In this document: positions 1 to 6,433 of the stretch, piece after piece
How positions within the stretch are numbered: the stretch's first letter is position 1
How the letters are laid out: every line of letters starts with the position of its first letter
Source: Coriobacteriales bacterium
GTDB lineage: Bacteria > Actinomycetota > Coriobacteriia > Coriobacteriales > UBA8131
DNA length: 7,764 nucleotides
Direction: 5' to 3'
Assembly (NCBI GenBank): GCA_031267175.1
Contig: JAIRZP010000226.1
Coordinates: 1 to 7,764 of the forward strand
Notes under the pieces: generated by a model
Seen by the model: only the letters and a program-made list of their open reading frames with translations
What the model was told of the DNA's origin: nothing
The model's database searches: none
Made by a program: the position numbers and the translations under genes

Positions 1-786
1 GTGGTGGGGGCGGGCCCTGCCGGTATGCAGGCGGCGCTCACCGCTGCCGAGCGCGGGCACAAGGTCACGCTCGCCGAGGCGTCAGACCACCTGGGCGGCA
101 ACCTCATCAAGGCCGCCGACGTCAAGGTCAAAGCAGGGTTCAGGAAGTATATCGACTGGATTATCCCCCGGGTGGAGAAGAGCGCCACGGTTGCGCTTAA
201 CACCACAGTAGACGCAGCCTATGTGGCAAAGCTGGCTCCCGACGTGCTCATCCTGGCTGCTGGTACTCGCGATGTCGTGCCCCCGATACCCGGGGTGGAT
301 AAGCCTCACGTCCACCTTGCCTGGCAGGCCGACAACGGTTCCGTGCCGGTGGGCAGCGAGGTCGTCATCATCGGGGCCGGCCTCGTGGGAACCGAGTCGG
401 GCATGCAGCTCGCCGAGGAGGGCAAGAAGGTCACCATCGTGGAGATGCTGCCCCCGGGCCCCGTTGCGGCAGCCAAGGGCATGCTGGGCGCGCCGGCTGA
501 CAAGCGGGCAAAGGACGCCGGTGTCCGCTTCCTCTTTGAGACCTGCGTCGATGCCATCGAGGACGGCAAGGTCATCCTACGGGATGTCAAGTCCGGCGAG
601 CTCTCCGAGCTCAAGGCAAGCACCGTGCTGCTGGCGGCGGGTGTCTGCCCCCGTAAAGAGTTCGTGGAGGAACTGCGCCATACCATCGCCGAGGGTGATG
701 TCTACGTCGTGGGAGACCTGCGCGGAGATGGTGGTACCATAGGCAAGGCCACCAATACGGCCTTTGAGGTGGCTGCACACATTTAA
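1..786 (+). CDS. NADH:flavin oxidoreductase (2-enoate reductase type), 3' part only
   Basis: This is the C-terminal 261 residues of a flavin/Fe-S oxidoreductase; the frame is open to the left edge, so the true start lies outside. Residues 3-8 form a GxGxxG dinucleotide-binding loop (GAGPAG), followed by an acidic strand end and a GG pair, typical of FAD binding. A second Rossmann loop, GAGLVG, lies at 125-130 and should bind NAD(P)H. A C-terminal GD pair (238-239) matches the FAD ribityl-contact motif. From its first GxGxxG loop to its end it is almost as long as the same part of the next gene (about 259 against 257 residues), and the loops are alike, so the two are tandem paralogues. The missing part should hold the FMN-binding barrel and the Fe-S cysteines. 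Family members reduce activated C=C bonds with NAD(P)H in the cytoplasm. A free-standing FAD/NAD reductase is possible but less likely. Confidence 0.88.
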   Translation: MVGAGPAGMQAALTAAERGHKVTLAEASDHLGGNLIKAADVKVKAGFRKYIDWIIPRVEKSATVALNTTVDAAYVAKLAPDVLILAAGTRDVVPPIPGVDKPHVHLAWQADNGSVPVGSEVVIIGAGLVGTESGMQLAEEGKKVTIVEMLPPGPVAAAKGMLGAPADKRAKDAGVRFLFETCVDAIEDGKVILRDVKSGELSELKASTVLLAAGVCPRKEFVEELRHTIAEGDVYVVGDLRGDGGTIGKATNTAFEVAAHI

Positions 787-801
787 TTGAACACATCGAG
801 T

Positions 802-809
802 AGAAGGAG
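802..809 (+). promoter_or_regulatory. Shine-Dalgarno site for the second oxidoreductase
   Basis: AGAAGGAG lies 10 bases before the ATG at 820. It places the start there and not at an in-frame TTG directly after the previous stop (787), which has no such site. The short gap of 33 bases between the two reductase genes indicates co-transcription. Confidence 0.75.
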
Positions 810-819
810 CATCGCAACC

Positions 820-2778
820 ATGACGGCAACCCTATTCAGCGAAGGGCGAATCGGTTCGCTCAACCTCCCCAACCGTATCGTCATGACGGCCATGGGCACG
901 GCCCAGGCTGCCACCGACGGCAGCGTCACCGACTTGGAGGTGGCCTTCTACCGGGAGCGCGCCCGCGGTGGTGTGGGCCTCATCATCACCGAATGCATGA
1001 TAGTTGACTGGGCGAGCGGCCATGGCAATCTGCATCAGACCGCCGCTACGGAAGACGCCCATATCGCCGGTCTCACCCGCCTGGCACTGGCCGTGCACGA
1101 GGAAGGAGGTAAGCTGGTAGGCCAGCTCTACCACCCCGGCAGGCAGGGATTTCTCCACGTCAACGGCACGGAGACCCAGCCGGCGCCCTCGGATATTCCC
1201 GATGCCATGACGCAGGTGCCCGTCCATGCCATGACTGTGGAGGAGATAGCGGCACTCGTGGAGAAGTTTGGCGAGGCGGCCCGGCGTCTCCAGCAGGCCG
1301 GATTCGATGGCGTGGAGATCCACGGGGCACACGGCTATCTGCTCACGAGCTTTCTCAGCCCCGCGTCTAACCTGCGCACCGACGAATACGGGGGCAACAC
1401 AGAGAACCGTGCGCGTATCGTCACCGAGATTATCGCAAAGGTGCGCGAGTACTGCGGCCCGGATTTTCCCCTGCTTGTGCGCATCTCGGCCAGCGAATAT
1501 CTGGAGATGGCCGGCAAGCCGGGGCAGGGCATCGATATTGACGAGGGCGTTGCCCTTGCGCGCTGCCTGGAAGCCGCTGGAGCAGACGCGCTCGACGTGA
1601 GCAGCGGCATCTACGAGACGATGAACAGCGCCTGGGAGCCCTTCTCCTACGAAGAAGGCTGGAAGAGCAGCCTCGCGGCGCGTGTTAAGGAGGCGGTTTC
1701 CGTCCCCGTCATAGGTGTCTCGGTGTACCGGCATGCCGCCTTTGCGGAGAACCTCCTCGCACAGGGCATGCTGGACTTTGTCGGCTCTGCCCGGGCGCAT
1801 TTTGCCGACCCGTTCTGGTCTGCCAAGGCAAAGGCGGGTGAGATACTCTCTGTGCGCCGCTGTATCTCCTGCCTGTCGTGTATGGAGAGCCTCGTTATTG
1901 CTGACGAGACCGGTGGTCCGAGCCACTGCGCCATCAATCCGCGTACCGGGCGCGAGCTCGACGTACCTGTAGCAGACGGAGCGGGCAGAAAGGTCGTCGT
2001 CGTGGGTGCGGGCCCCGCGGGCCTGGAGGCCGCCGTAACGGCTGCCGAACGCGGCTTTGCCGTGACCCTGTTTGAGCGGGAGGACCGGATAGGCGGACAG
2101 CTCAACTATGCTGTGCAGCCTCCCGGCAAGGGAAAGATAAACTGGATGCTGGTCTACTACGCCGAACGCATCAGGGCCCTCGGCATTGATCTGCACCTGA
2201 ACAGCGCTGTTACGCCTGAGGAGCTTGCTCGGATGGATGCGCACGCAGTCCTGCTTGCCGTGGGAAGCGAGCCCATCATGCCGCGGGCGATACCCGGCCT
2301 GGACGGCGACAATGTCTATGAGCCGCCCACCGTCCTCACCGGCGAGGTTGACCTCGCGGGCAAGAAGATCGTTGTCATCGGCTCCGGCATGACGGGCATC
2401 GAGACGACCCACCTGCTCGCGGAGCAGGGATGCGAACTCGCCCTCTTTGAAATGCTGCCGGACATCGGACCAGGCGTGTACTTCCAGAACCTCATGGACC
2501 TCATGCCCCGGCTCGCGGCCCATAAGGTGCAGCTGTATCCCTCGCACAAGCTGTTGAGCATTGAGGGCAACCGGGCGGCCTTTGAGAAGGAGGACGGCAG
2601 CCGCTTTGAGGCTGAGGCGGAGGCTTTCGTGGTCTCGCTGGGCACGCGGCCGCTCTCTGCCTACGTCGCGGAGGTGCAGGAGCTTATTCCTGGTGCGGTG
2701 GCCATCGGTGACAGCAGCAAACCGGGACGCATCCGGGATGCCACCCGTACCGGCTGGGAGGCAGCGGTAGCCTTATAA
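820..2778 (+). CDS. NADH:flavin oxidoreductase / 2-enoate reductase family, FMN-FAD-4Fe4S enzyme
   Basis: The product is 652 residues, the usual length for the family that includes 2-enoate reductase, 2,4-dienoyl-CoA reductase (FadH) and bile-acid BaiCD/BaiH enzymes. Residues about 3-345 form an old-yellow-enzyme TIM barrel; the conserved block at 168-190 has H168, H171 and Y173, matching the substrate-binding His-x2-His/Asn-x-Tyr set. Cysteines C348, C351, C354 and C370 are the expected 4Fe-4S ligands, though the spacing C-x2-C-x2-C-x15-C differs from the FadH pattern (C-x2-C-x3-C-x11-C). A GAGPAG loop (396-401) marks FAD binding, a second GxGxxG (521-526) NAD(P)H binding, and a C-terminal GD motif closes the FAD site. 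Electrons would flow NAD(P)H to FAD to 4Fe-4S to FMN to an activated C=C bond in the cytoplasm. The gene directly follows its paralogue. The natural substrate (enoate, enoyl-CoA, steroid, plant phenolic) is not readable from sequence. Confidence 0.92.
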   Translation: MTATLFSEGRIGSLNLPNRIVMTAMGTAQAATDGSVTDLEVAFYRERARGGVGLIITECMIVDWASGHGNLHQTAATEDAHIAGLTRLALAVHEEGGKLVGQLYHPGRQGFLHVNGTETQPAPSDIPDAMTQVPVHAMTVEEIAALVEKFGEAARRLQQAGFDGVEIHGAHGYLLTSFLSPASNLRTDEYGGNTENRARIVTEIIAKVREYCGPDFPLLVRISASEYLEMAGKPGQGIDIDEGVALARCLEAAGADALDVSSGIYETMNSAWEPFSYEEGWKSSLAARVKEAVSVPVIGVSVYRHAAFAENLLAQGMLDFVGSARAHFADPFWSAKAKAGEILSVRRCISCLSCMESLVIADETGGPSHCAINPRTGRELDVPVADGAGRKVVVVGAGPAGLEAAVTAAERGFAVTLFEREDRIGGQLNYAVQPPGKGKINWMLVYYAERIRALGIDLHLNSAVTPEELARMDAHAVLLAVGSEPIMPRAIPGLDGDNVYEPPTVLTGEVDLAGKKIVVIGSGMTGIETTHLLAEQGCELALFEMLPDIGPGVYFQNLMDLMPRLAAHKVQLYPSHKLLSIEGNRAAFEKEDGSRFEAEAEAFVVSLGTRPLSAYVAEVQELIPGAVAIGDSSKPGRIRDATRTGWEAAVAL

Positions 2779-2834
2779 TTCCTCGTATGCGGCAGCTACG
2801 GCAGAGCCCTACAGGATTGCGACAGTGCGAGGAA
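2779..2834 (+). promoter_or_regulatory. possible leader hairpin before the URO-D gene
   Basis: TTCCTCG at 2779-2785, directly after the reductase stop codon, is the exact reverse complement of CGAGGAA at 2828-2834. The stem extends to 10 pairs if G-U pairs are allowed. The right arm overlaps the start of the GGAAAGGAG ribosome-binding site (2831-2839), so an RNA stem could couple or limit translation of the next gene. The intervening stretch is 42 bases, and a 7-bp match of this kind could be chance. Confidence 0.25.
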
Positions 2835-2839
2835 AGGAG
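2831..2839 (+). promoter_or_regulatory. Shine-Dalgarno site for the URO-D family gene
   Basis: GGAAAGGAG ends 11 bases before the ATG at 2851. An in-frame GTG at 2839 overlaps this site and so cannot use it, which decides for the ATG. Confidence 0.7.
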
Positions 2840-2850
2840 TGCAAAGGCTC

Positions 2851-3840
2851 ATGCTCACCAAGAAGCAGAACTTTCTGGAGACGATCCGGGGAGGCAGCCC
2901 CGACCGGTTTGTCAAGCAGTATGAGCCCTTCTGTCTGGGATTTGCCACGGATCCCCTGCTCGTCATGAGCGGTCCTCCCGAGCCGGGCGTACCGTACCAG
3001 GATGGCTGGGGCGTCTGGCAGGTGTTGGAAGGCCCGGGTGTCATGCCCCTGCACGACGACGAGCATATCGTCCTCAAGGATATCGAGCAGTGGAGGGAAG
3101 TCGTCCGGGCACCGGCGCTTGATACCATCCCTGAGGAGGCCTGGAAACCGCTTGAGGCCCTGGCTGCGGACGTCGATCGCGACGAGCAGTTCCTGACCCT
3201 CTGCGTGTTTCCGGGGCTTTTGGAGCGCTTCCATCACCTCATGGGCATGCAGGAGGCCATGATAGCGCTGATGACGGAGCCCGAGGCCAGTACGGAACTC
3301 GTCAATCATATTGCGGACTGGGAGATTGCCTATGCCGGCATGCAGATAGACCGCATCCACCCTGATGCGCTCTTCCGCCACGACGACTGGGGATCCTCGA
3401 AGAGCACCCTGCTCAGTCCTACGCTCTTTGAGGAGATCTTCCTGCCGGTCTATAAGAGGCTCTACGGCTGGTACCGGGACAACGGCATCGAGATCATCGT
3501 TCACCACAACGACTCCTACAGCGCCACGCTTGTTCCCGCGATGATTGCCATGGGTATCGACGTCTGGCAGGGCGTCATGTCCACGAATAATACGCCCGAG
3601 CTCATCCGTGCATACGGCGGTCGGATCTCCTTCTTCGGCGACATTGACAACGTCGTCGTGGATGTGGGGGGCTGGACGGAAGCGCTGCTGCGCGAAAACG
3701 TCGAGGCCGCGTGCCGGCGCTCGGGCACGCACTACTTCATCCCCGGTACCTTGCAGGGGAGCCCGGATACTGTCTTCCCCGGTGTGTACGAGGCTGTCAA
3801 CCGGGAGATAGACCGCATGAGTGCTATCATGTTTGATTGA
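2851..3840 (+). CDS. uroporphyrinogen decarboxylase (URO-D) superfamily protein, not HemE
   Basis: The product is 329 residues, typical of URO-D-fold (beta/alpha)8 proteins, which include HemE and the corrinoid/coenzyme M methyltransferases MtaA, MtbA and CmuA. Visible family blocks are an Asp-Asp-Trp-Gly turn (178-181), an Ile-rich strand ending in H218-H219-N220-D221, and a following Gly-Asp-Ile-Asp strand near the C-terminal third. The HemE N-terminal Arg-rich substrate motif is absent, so a role as the haem-pathway decarboxylase is unlikely. The zinc-binding His-x-Cys and downstream Cys of MtaA-type enzymes are also not seen; the equivalent stretch reads HHND. It lies 72 bases after the reductase, on the same strand, and probably belongs to the same operon. 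No corrinoid protein is visible in the window. Best stated as a URO-D-like protein of unknown reaction, possibly a methyl-transfer or demethylation component acting with the reductases (inference). Confidence 0.83.
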   Translation: MLTKKQNFLETIRGGSPDRFVKQYEPFCLGFATDPLLVMSGPPEPGVPYQDGWGVWQVLEGPGVMPLHDDEHIVLKDIEQWREVVRAPALDTIPEEAWKPLEALAADVDRDEQFLTLCVFPGLLERFHHLMGMQEAMIALMTEPEASTELVNHIADWEIAYAGMQIDRIHPDALFRHDDWGSSKSTLLSPTLFEEIFLPVYKRLYGWYRDNGIEIIVHHNDSYSATLVPAMIAMGIDVWQGVMSTNNTPELIRAYGGRISFFGDIDNVVVDVGGWTEALLRENVEAACRRSGTHYFIPGTLQGSPDTVFPGVYEAVNREIDRMSAIMFD

Positions 3841-3880
3841 GGTATGGTTCAGGCTCCCGCGCCCTTCCGCCTGGAACGGC

Positions 3881-3896
3881 AGGGGAGTGAAGGATG
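3881..3896 (+). promoter_or_regulatory. alternative ribosome-binding site and upstream ATG for the split-barrel gene
   Basis: AGGGGAG (3881-3887) lies 6 bases before an ATG at 3894 that is in frame with the split-barrel gene and would add 28 residues. The extension (rich in Pro, Glu, Lys) has no family resemblance, while the ATG at 3978 has its own good site. The upstream start is therefore treated as an alternative, not the main start. Confidence 0.35.
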
Positions 3897-3913
3897 TTTG
3901 GCCGGGCCGTGGC

Positions 3914-3929
3914 AGGTACCTGGGTACCC
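3914..3929. repeat. doubled GGTACC palindrome in the leader of the split-barrel gene
   Basis: Two GGTACC palindromes (3915-3920 and 3923-3928) are separated by two bases in the 137-base gap between the URO-D and split-barrel genes; the second is part of the 8-bp palindrome GGGTACCC. The pair can fold back as a short GC-rich stem. There is no T-run after it, so it is a poor intrinsic terminator. It may be a chance repeat or a small protein-binding site. Confidence 0.3.
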
Positions 3930-3977
3930 CCCGAAAAGCACGCGCCCGAAGAGATGGAAACGACGAAAGGAGCACGA

Positions 3978-4382
3978 ATGGATGAGGTACTGGAGTTTCT
4001 GAAGGAGACCAAGACGTATTTTCTGGCAACGGTTGAGGGCGACCAGCCGCATGTACGTCCCTTTGGCACGATTCATAAGTACCAAAACAAGCTGTATATC
4101 CAGACCGGCAGGAGCAAGGAGGTCTCGCGCCAGATTGCCGCCAACCCCCAGGTGGAGATCTGTGCGTGGGCCGGTGCTGACTGGGTGCGTGTCAAGGCCA
4201 CGCTTGTTGATGACGAGAGTCTGGAGGCGCAGCAGAGCCTGTTGGATGACTATCCCGAGCTTGCGGGCATGTACAAGGCGGGCGACGGCAACAACCAGGT
4301 GCTGTATTTGAAAGATGCCACCGCGTCCTTCTACAGCTTTGGCTCAGAGCCCCCGGCAGCACCGCGTGTGGTTGTGTTCTGA
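3978..4382 (+). CDS. pyridoxamine 5'-phosphate oxidase-like FMN-binding split-barrel protein
   Basis: The product is 134 residues, the usual size of the small, single-domain FMN split-barrel proteins common in anaerobic Firmicutes and Coriobacteriia. Its order of blocks fits the family: a short N-terminal helix (DEVLEFLKE), a strand ending in ATVEG followed by a RPFGT turn, a strand with LYIQTGRSKEVSRQI where phosphate-contacting residues normally lie, a VEICAW strand, and a C-terminal FYSFGSEP segment. These proteins usually bind FMN or a related flavin as dimers; most are not true PdxH enzymes and the substrate is unknown. The start at 3978 follows AAAGGAG (3966-3972) by 5 bases and matches the domain start; an in-frame ATG at 3894 gives a 162-residue form. 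It is the last gene before the terminator at 4418-4444. With upstream flavoenzymes, a flavin-handling or small electron-transfer role is plausible (inference). Confidence 0.86.
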   Translation: MDEVLEFLKETKTYFLATVEGDQPHVRPFGTIHKYQNKLYIQTGRSKEVSRQIAANPQVEICAWAGADWVRVKATLVDDESLEAQQSLLDDYPELAGMYKAGDGNNQVLYLKDATASFYSFGSEPPAAPRVVVF

Positions 4383-4454
4383 AGCAGCAGCACTGCGTGT
4401 GATACAGTGATATAAAAGCGGCGCTGCTGGTGGAGCAGCGCCGCGTGTGGTTGT
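4362..4454 (+). repeat. 14-bp direct repeat: gene end and terminator flank
   Basis: CCGCGTGTGGTTGT occurs exactly at 4362-4375, within the last codons of the split-barrel gene, and again at 4441-4454, where it forms the outer edge of the right terminator arm and the first part of its T-rich tail. After both copies a similar TTCT stretch follows, offset by two bases. An exact 14-bp match within 80 bases is unlikely by chance and suggests a local duplication. Confidence 0.6.
4418..4444. terminator. bidirectional Rho-independent terminator between convergent genes
   Basis: GCGGCGCTGCT (4418-4428) and AGCAGCGCCGC (4434-4444) form a perfect 11-bp stem with a 5-base loop (GGTGG). On the plus strand it is followed by a T/G-rich tail (4445-4459), about 35 bases after the split-barrel stop. 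On the minus strand it is followed by TTTTATAT (complement of 4410-4417), about 70 bases after the surface-protein stop. It therefore suits both converging transcripts, with the better T-run in the minus direction. Confidence 0.85.
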
Positions 4455-4512
4455 TCTTTGAGAGAGAACGGTATCTCTATAACCATGATAGCGTATGGAG
4501 AACTCCCTGTTG

Positions 4513-6390
4513 CTACTGGTGTCGTCTCAGCAGGTATCGCCGGAGCAGCAGGGCTGCGCTGCCTGCCACAAGTACGGCGGCAAAAGCCAGCAGGGGCAGG
4601 CCACTGCCGTCCCCAGTCTGAGGAACTGCCGGCACATCCGGCTTGGGTGTAGGCCCTGGAGGTACAGGCCCTGGGGGCGTCGGCGGCTTGGGAAGGATGG
4701 TATTGGTGAAGGCGACATCCCGGGAACCGACTAGATAATTGAGCGTCATCTCAGCGTCGAACCCCGGCTCTGTAGGATTAGTGGACACCTGATGGACTGC
4801 CGAATAGCCATCCACGCTGGTTTGCTCGCTCACGCGGTAATCTCCCACGGGCAGGCCGCTCACTGTGACGGTATCCCCATCGGCAAGAGAGAAGACCCCG
4901 CTGGGGCTGGCATTGATGACAACAGAGGTGCTTCCCGTGATGTTGCCATCAGGAGGATTGCCGGGAATGAGCGGTACCGGTACCCACGTTTGCAGGGCAT
5001 TGTCCCTGGCCTCAAGTGTCAGGACAAAGCTACCCGCGTCGACGAGGTCGGTGGCTCCGAGCACCGCCTTGTTTACCCTGATAGTGCAATTGTCGTTTTG
5101 CCCCTGTATGAACAGGCTGCCCTCTCCGTAGAGGCTTGCCTGCATATTGTTGATGAGACCTATGAACGCCTGTACATGACCCCACTCCTGCTGGCCTACG
5201 GGCCCTTGCCAGGTCATGATGGCGGGCGTGCCCTGATACTCAACCGCTTCAGCCTTGCCAAAGCCATGGAGCGCGAGATACCGGAACTCCGGCTTGCCTT
5301 GTGACCAGATAAGCGCATCGCTGTCATCGTCCACCCTGAGGTAGAAGGAGCCGTTGTTAGCCACATAGGGGGCGGTGGTGTTGGTGCCGTATATAGTGGT
5401 GGTGCTGTTCAGCGGTGGCATCATGGGCGCGGTATAATAACTGATGTCCGAGGCATACATGCCACTTGCGGTGAGATAGACCTGCTGTGGCGTGCCAGCG
5501 GTGCCGTTATTGACCTTTTCATTTACCGTGATAGGCCCGTAATAGACATAACCAGGATAGGTCGTGATATAATCCGCACCGCTGTTGTCGAGATCCACAT
5601 CAAGCGTGGTGGTGTTAGTGATAGTGGCACCCTCGATGCGTGCGTCATTGACGAGATCCCTCATCAGTTCGATCATCAACTCATAGCGCGCCTTCTGCGC
5701 GGGAGTGGGATTGGACGGATCGGGGGTGAGGCTCGTGGAGAGCAGGGCAAAGGTCGGGTCGGTGTAGCGCCAGACGGCGGCCTTGGTGGCCATGATGGCG
5801 ATGGTGGTGTCGATGGGCGTACCGTATTTGGTCTCCAACGCCGCGTAGCGCGAGCGGATGGCCGCGAGGTTGTTGACGCCGTTGCGGTCTCCATTGAAGC
5901 CATTGATGGTAAGCCAATACAGGCTCGGCAGGTTGGCCCGCACGTTGTCAGAGAGCGCGAGGGGCGAGGCCACCACATAGCCGGGTGTGGTATCGGTGGT
6001 GACGCCGCTCGGCCAGGAGTGCTGGGTTTCAGGAGAAGAATGGAAGATGACCGTCGCGTCAACGCAATAGGCCTGGTCCATGAGCTGCAGGCCGCTGTTA
6101 TTGACAAAGCCGCCTATGGGGATGTCGCCGGTAGTAGTCCAGAACTCGTCGATGCCGTGTTGCACGACGTACTTCATCTGGATGCTGTCGTAGTACTTCA
6201 CCACTGCGGTAAAGGGTTCCGTTTCCGGGTCGGCCGCCTCGGCCCTCGGAGCGCTGAGCGTCAGGCATACGAGCGCGAGCAAAAGCGCGATGGTCGTAGC
6301 GATTATGCCGCGAGCAAGACGGGAGAAGGACAGGAAAGATGCCTCCGCGAGGCGGGCTTGAGAGGCGGGCTGGTATGTTTGTGTGTTCAT
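4513..6390 (-). CDS. secreted, sortase-anchored surface protein with thioester-like and Cna-B domains
   Basis: The product is 625 residues. It has a long signal peptide (positive n-region to about 28, hydrophobic core 29-47, likely cut after A50-E-A52). A thioester-domain-like module follows (about 60-250): C109 in an aromatic-Cys-hydrophobic-Asp context, a region around 150-170 resembling the family's NLxxLxYxG...GD block, and a helix with K203 and W207. In thioester adhesins the residue four before this Trp is the Gln that bonds to Cys; here it is Lys (codon AAG). A beta-rich Thr/Asn/Tyr segment spans about 250-430. A Cna-B/SpaA-like domain (about 435-565) has K441, E522 and N563, the expected isopeptide Lys, catalytic Glu and Asn. 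A Pro-rich stalk (566-590), a VPQTG sorting motif (589-593), a membrane segment (about 597-616) and an Arg-rich tail complete it. It probably acts as an adhesin or pilin-like subunit on the cell wall. Start ATG follows AGAGAGG by 7 bases. The ligand is unknown. Confidence 0.87.
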   Translation of the reverse strand: MNTQTYQPASQARLAEASFLSFSRLARGIIATTIALLLALVCLTLSAPRAEAADPETEPFTAVVKYYDSIQMKYVVQHGIDEFWTTTGDIPIGGFVNNSGLQLMDQAYCVDATVIFHSSPETQHSWPSGVTTDTTPGYVVASPLALSDNVRANLPSLYWLTINGFNGDRNGVNNLAAIRSRYAALETKYGTPIDTTIAIMATKAAVWRYTDPTFALLSTSLTPDPSNPTPAQKARYELMIELMRDLVNDARIEGATITNTTTLDVDLDNSGADYITTYPGYVYYGPITVNEKVNNGTAGTPQQVYLTASGMYASDISYYTAPMMPPLNSTTTIYGTNTTAPYVANNGSFYLRVDDDSDALIWSQGKPEFRYLALHGFGKAEAVEYQGTPAIMTWQGPVGQQEWGHVQAFIGLINNMQASLYGEGSLFIQGQNDNCTIRVNKAVLGATDLVDAGSFVLTLEARDNALQTWVPVPLIPGNPPDGNITGSTSVVINASPSGVFSLADGDTVTVSGLPVGDYRVSEQTSVDGYSAVHQVSTNPTEPGFDAEMTLNYLVGSRDVAFTNTILPKPPTPPGPVPPGPTPKPDVPAVPQTGDGSGLPLLAFAAVLVAGSAALLLRRYLLRRHQ

Positions 6391-6395
6391 GGTAT

Positions 6396-6420
6396 ATCCT
6401 CTCTGACAGTTAGAGAGGAT
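6396..6420. promoter_or_regulatory. perfect inverted repeat over the surface-protein start region (candidate operator)
   Basis: ATCCTCTCT (6396-6404) and AGAGAGGAT (6412-6420) are perfect 9-bp complements with a 7-base spacer. On the minus strand one arm contains the Shine-Dalgarno AGAGAGG of the surface-protein gene and the other overlaps the -10 end and predicted transcription start. If transcription starts near 6412 the RNA lacks most of the first arm, so a DNA operator for a repressor is the better reading. If it starts further upstream, the RNA would form a hairpin hiding the ribosome-binding site. Confidence 0.55.
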
Positions 6421-6427
6421 TCTACCA
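6419..6427 (-). promoter_or_regulatory. extended -10 promoter of the surface-protein gene
   Basis: On the minus strand the sequence reads TGGTAGAAT, an extended -10 element (TG-N-TAGAAT, one mismatch from TATAAT). It is 28 bases before the ATG, giving a predicted start near 6412 and a leader of about 20 bases. No good -35 box lies at the usual distance, which fits an extended -10 or activator-dependent promoter. A TTGACA at 6472-6467 (minus) is too far away to be its -35. Confidence 0.5.
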
Positions 6428-6433
6428 TATATT

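Noticed and set aside
787..819. TTG start directly after the first reductase for a 663-residue product
   Set aside because: The extra 11 residues do not belong to the family, and AGAAGGAG is placed for the ATG at 820.
832..2547. 571-codon open frame on the minus strand opposite the complete reductase
   Set aside because: It mirrors a clearly recognised gene in GC-rich DNA, where antisense frames stay open by codon bias; its translation shows no domain and no ribosome-binding site was seen.
3841..3977. possible riboswitch or T-box leader before the split-barrel gene
   Set aside because: The 137-base gap has short GC-rich repeats, but none of the conserved motifs of T-box, cobalamin or FMN riboswitches was found.
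2809..4029. 406-codon minus-strand frame opposite the URO-D gene
   Set aside because: Same effect: it runs across the real gene and the following gap, and its translation resembles no protein family.
4792..5304. 170-codon plus-strand frame within the surface-protein gene
   Set aside because: It is antisense to the Cna-B and middle regions of a well-supported protein and has no recognisable features.
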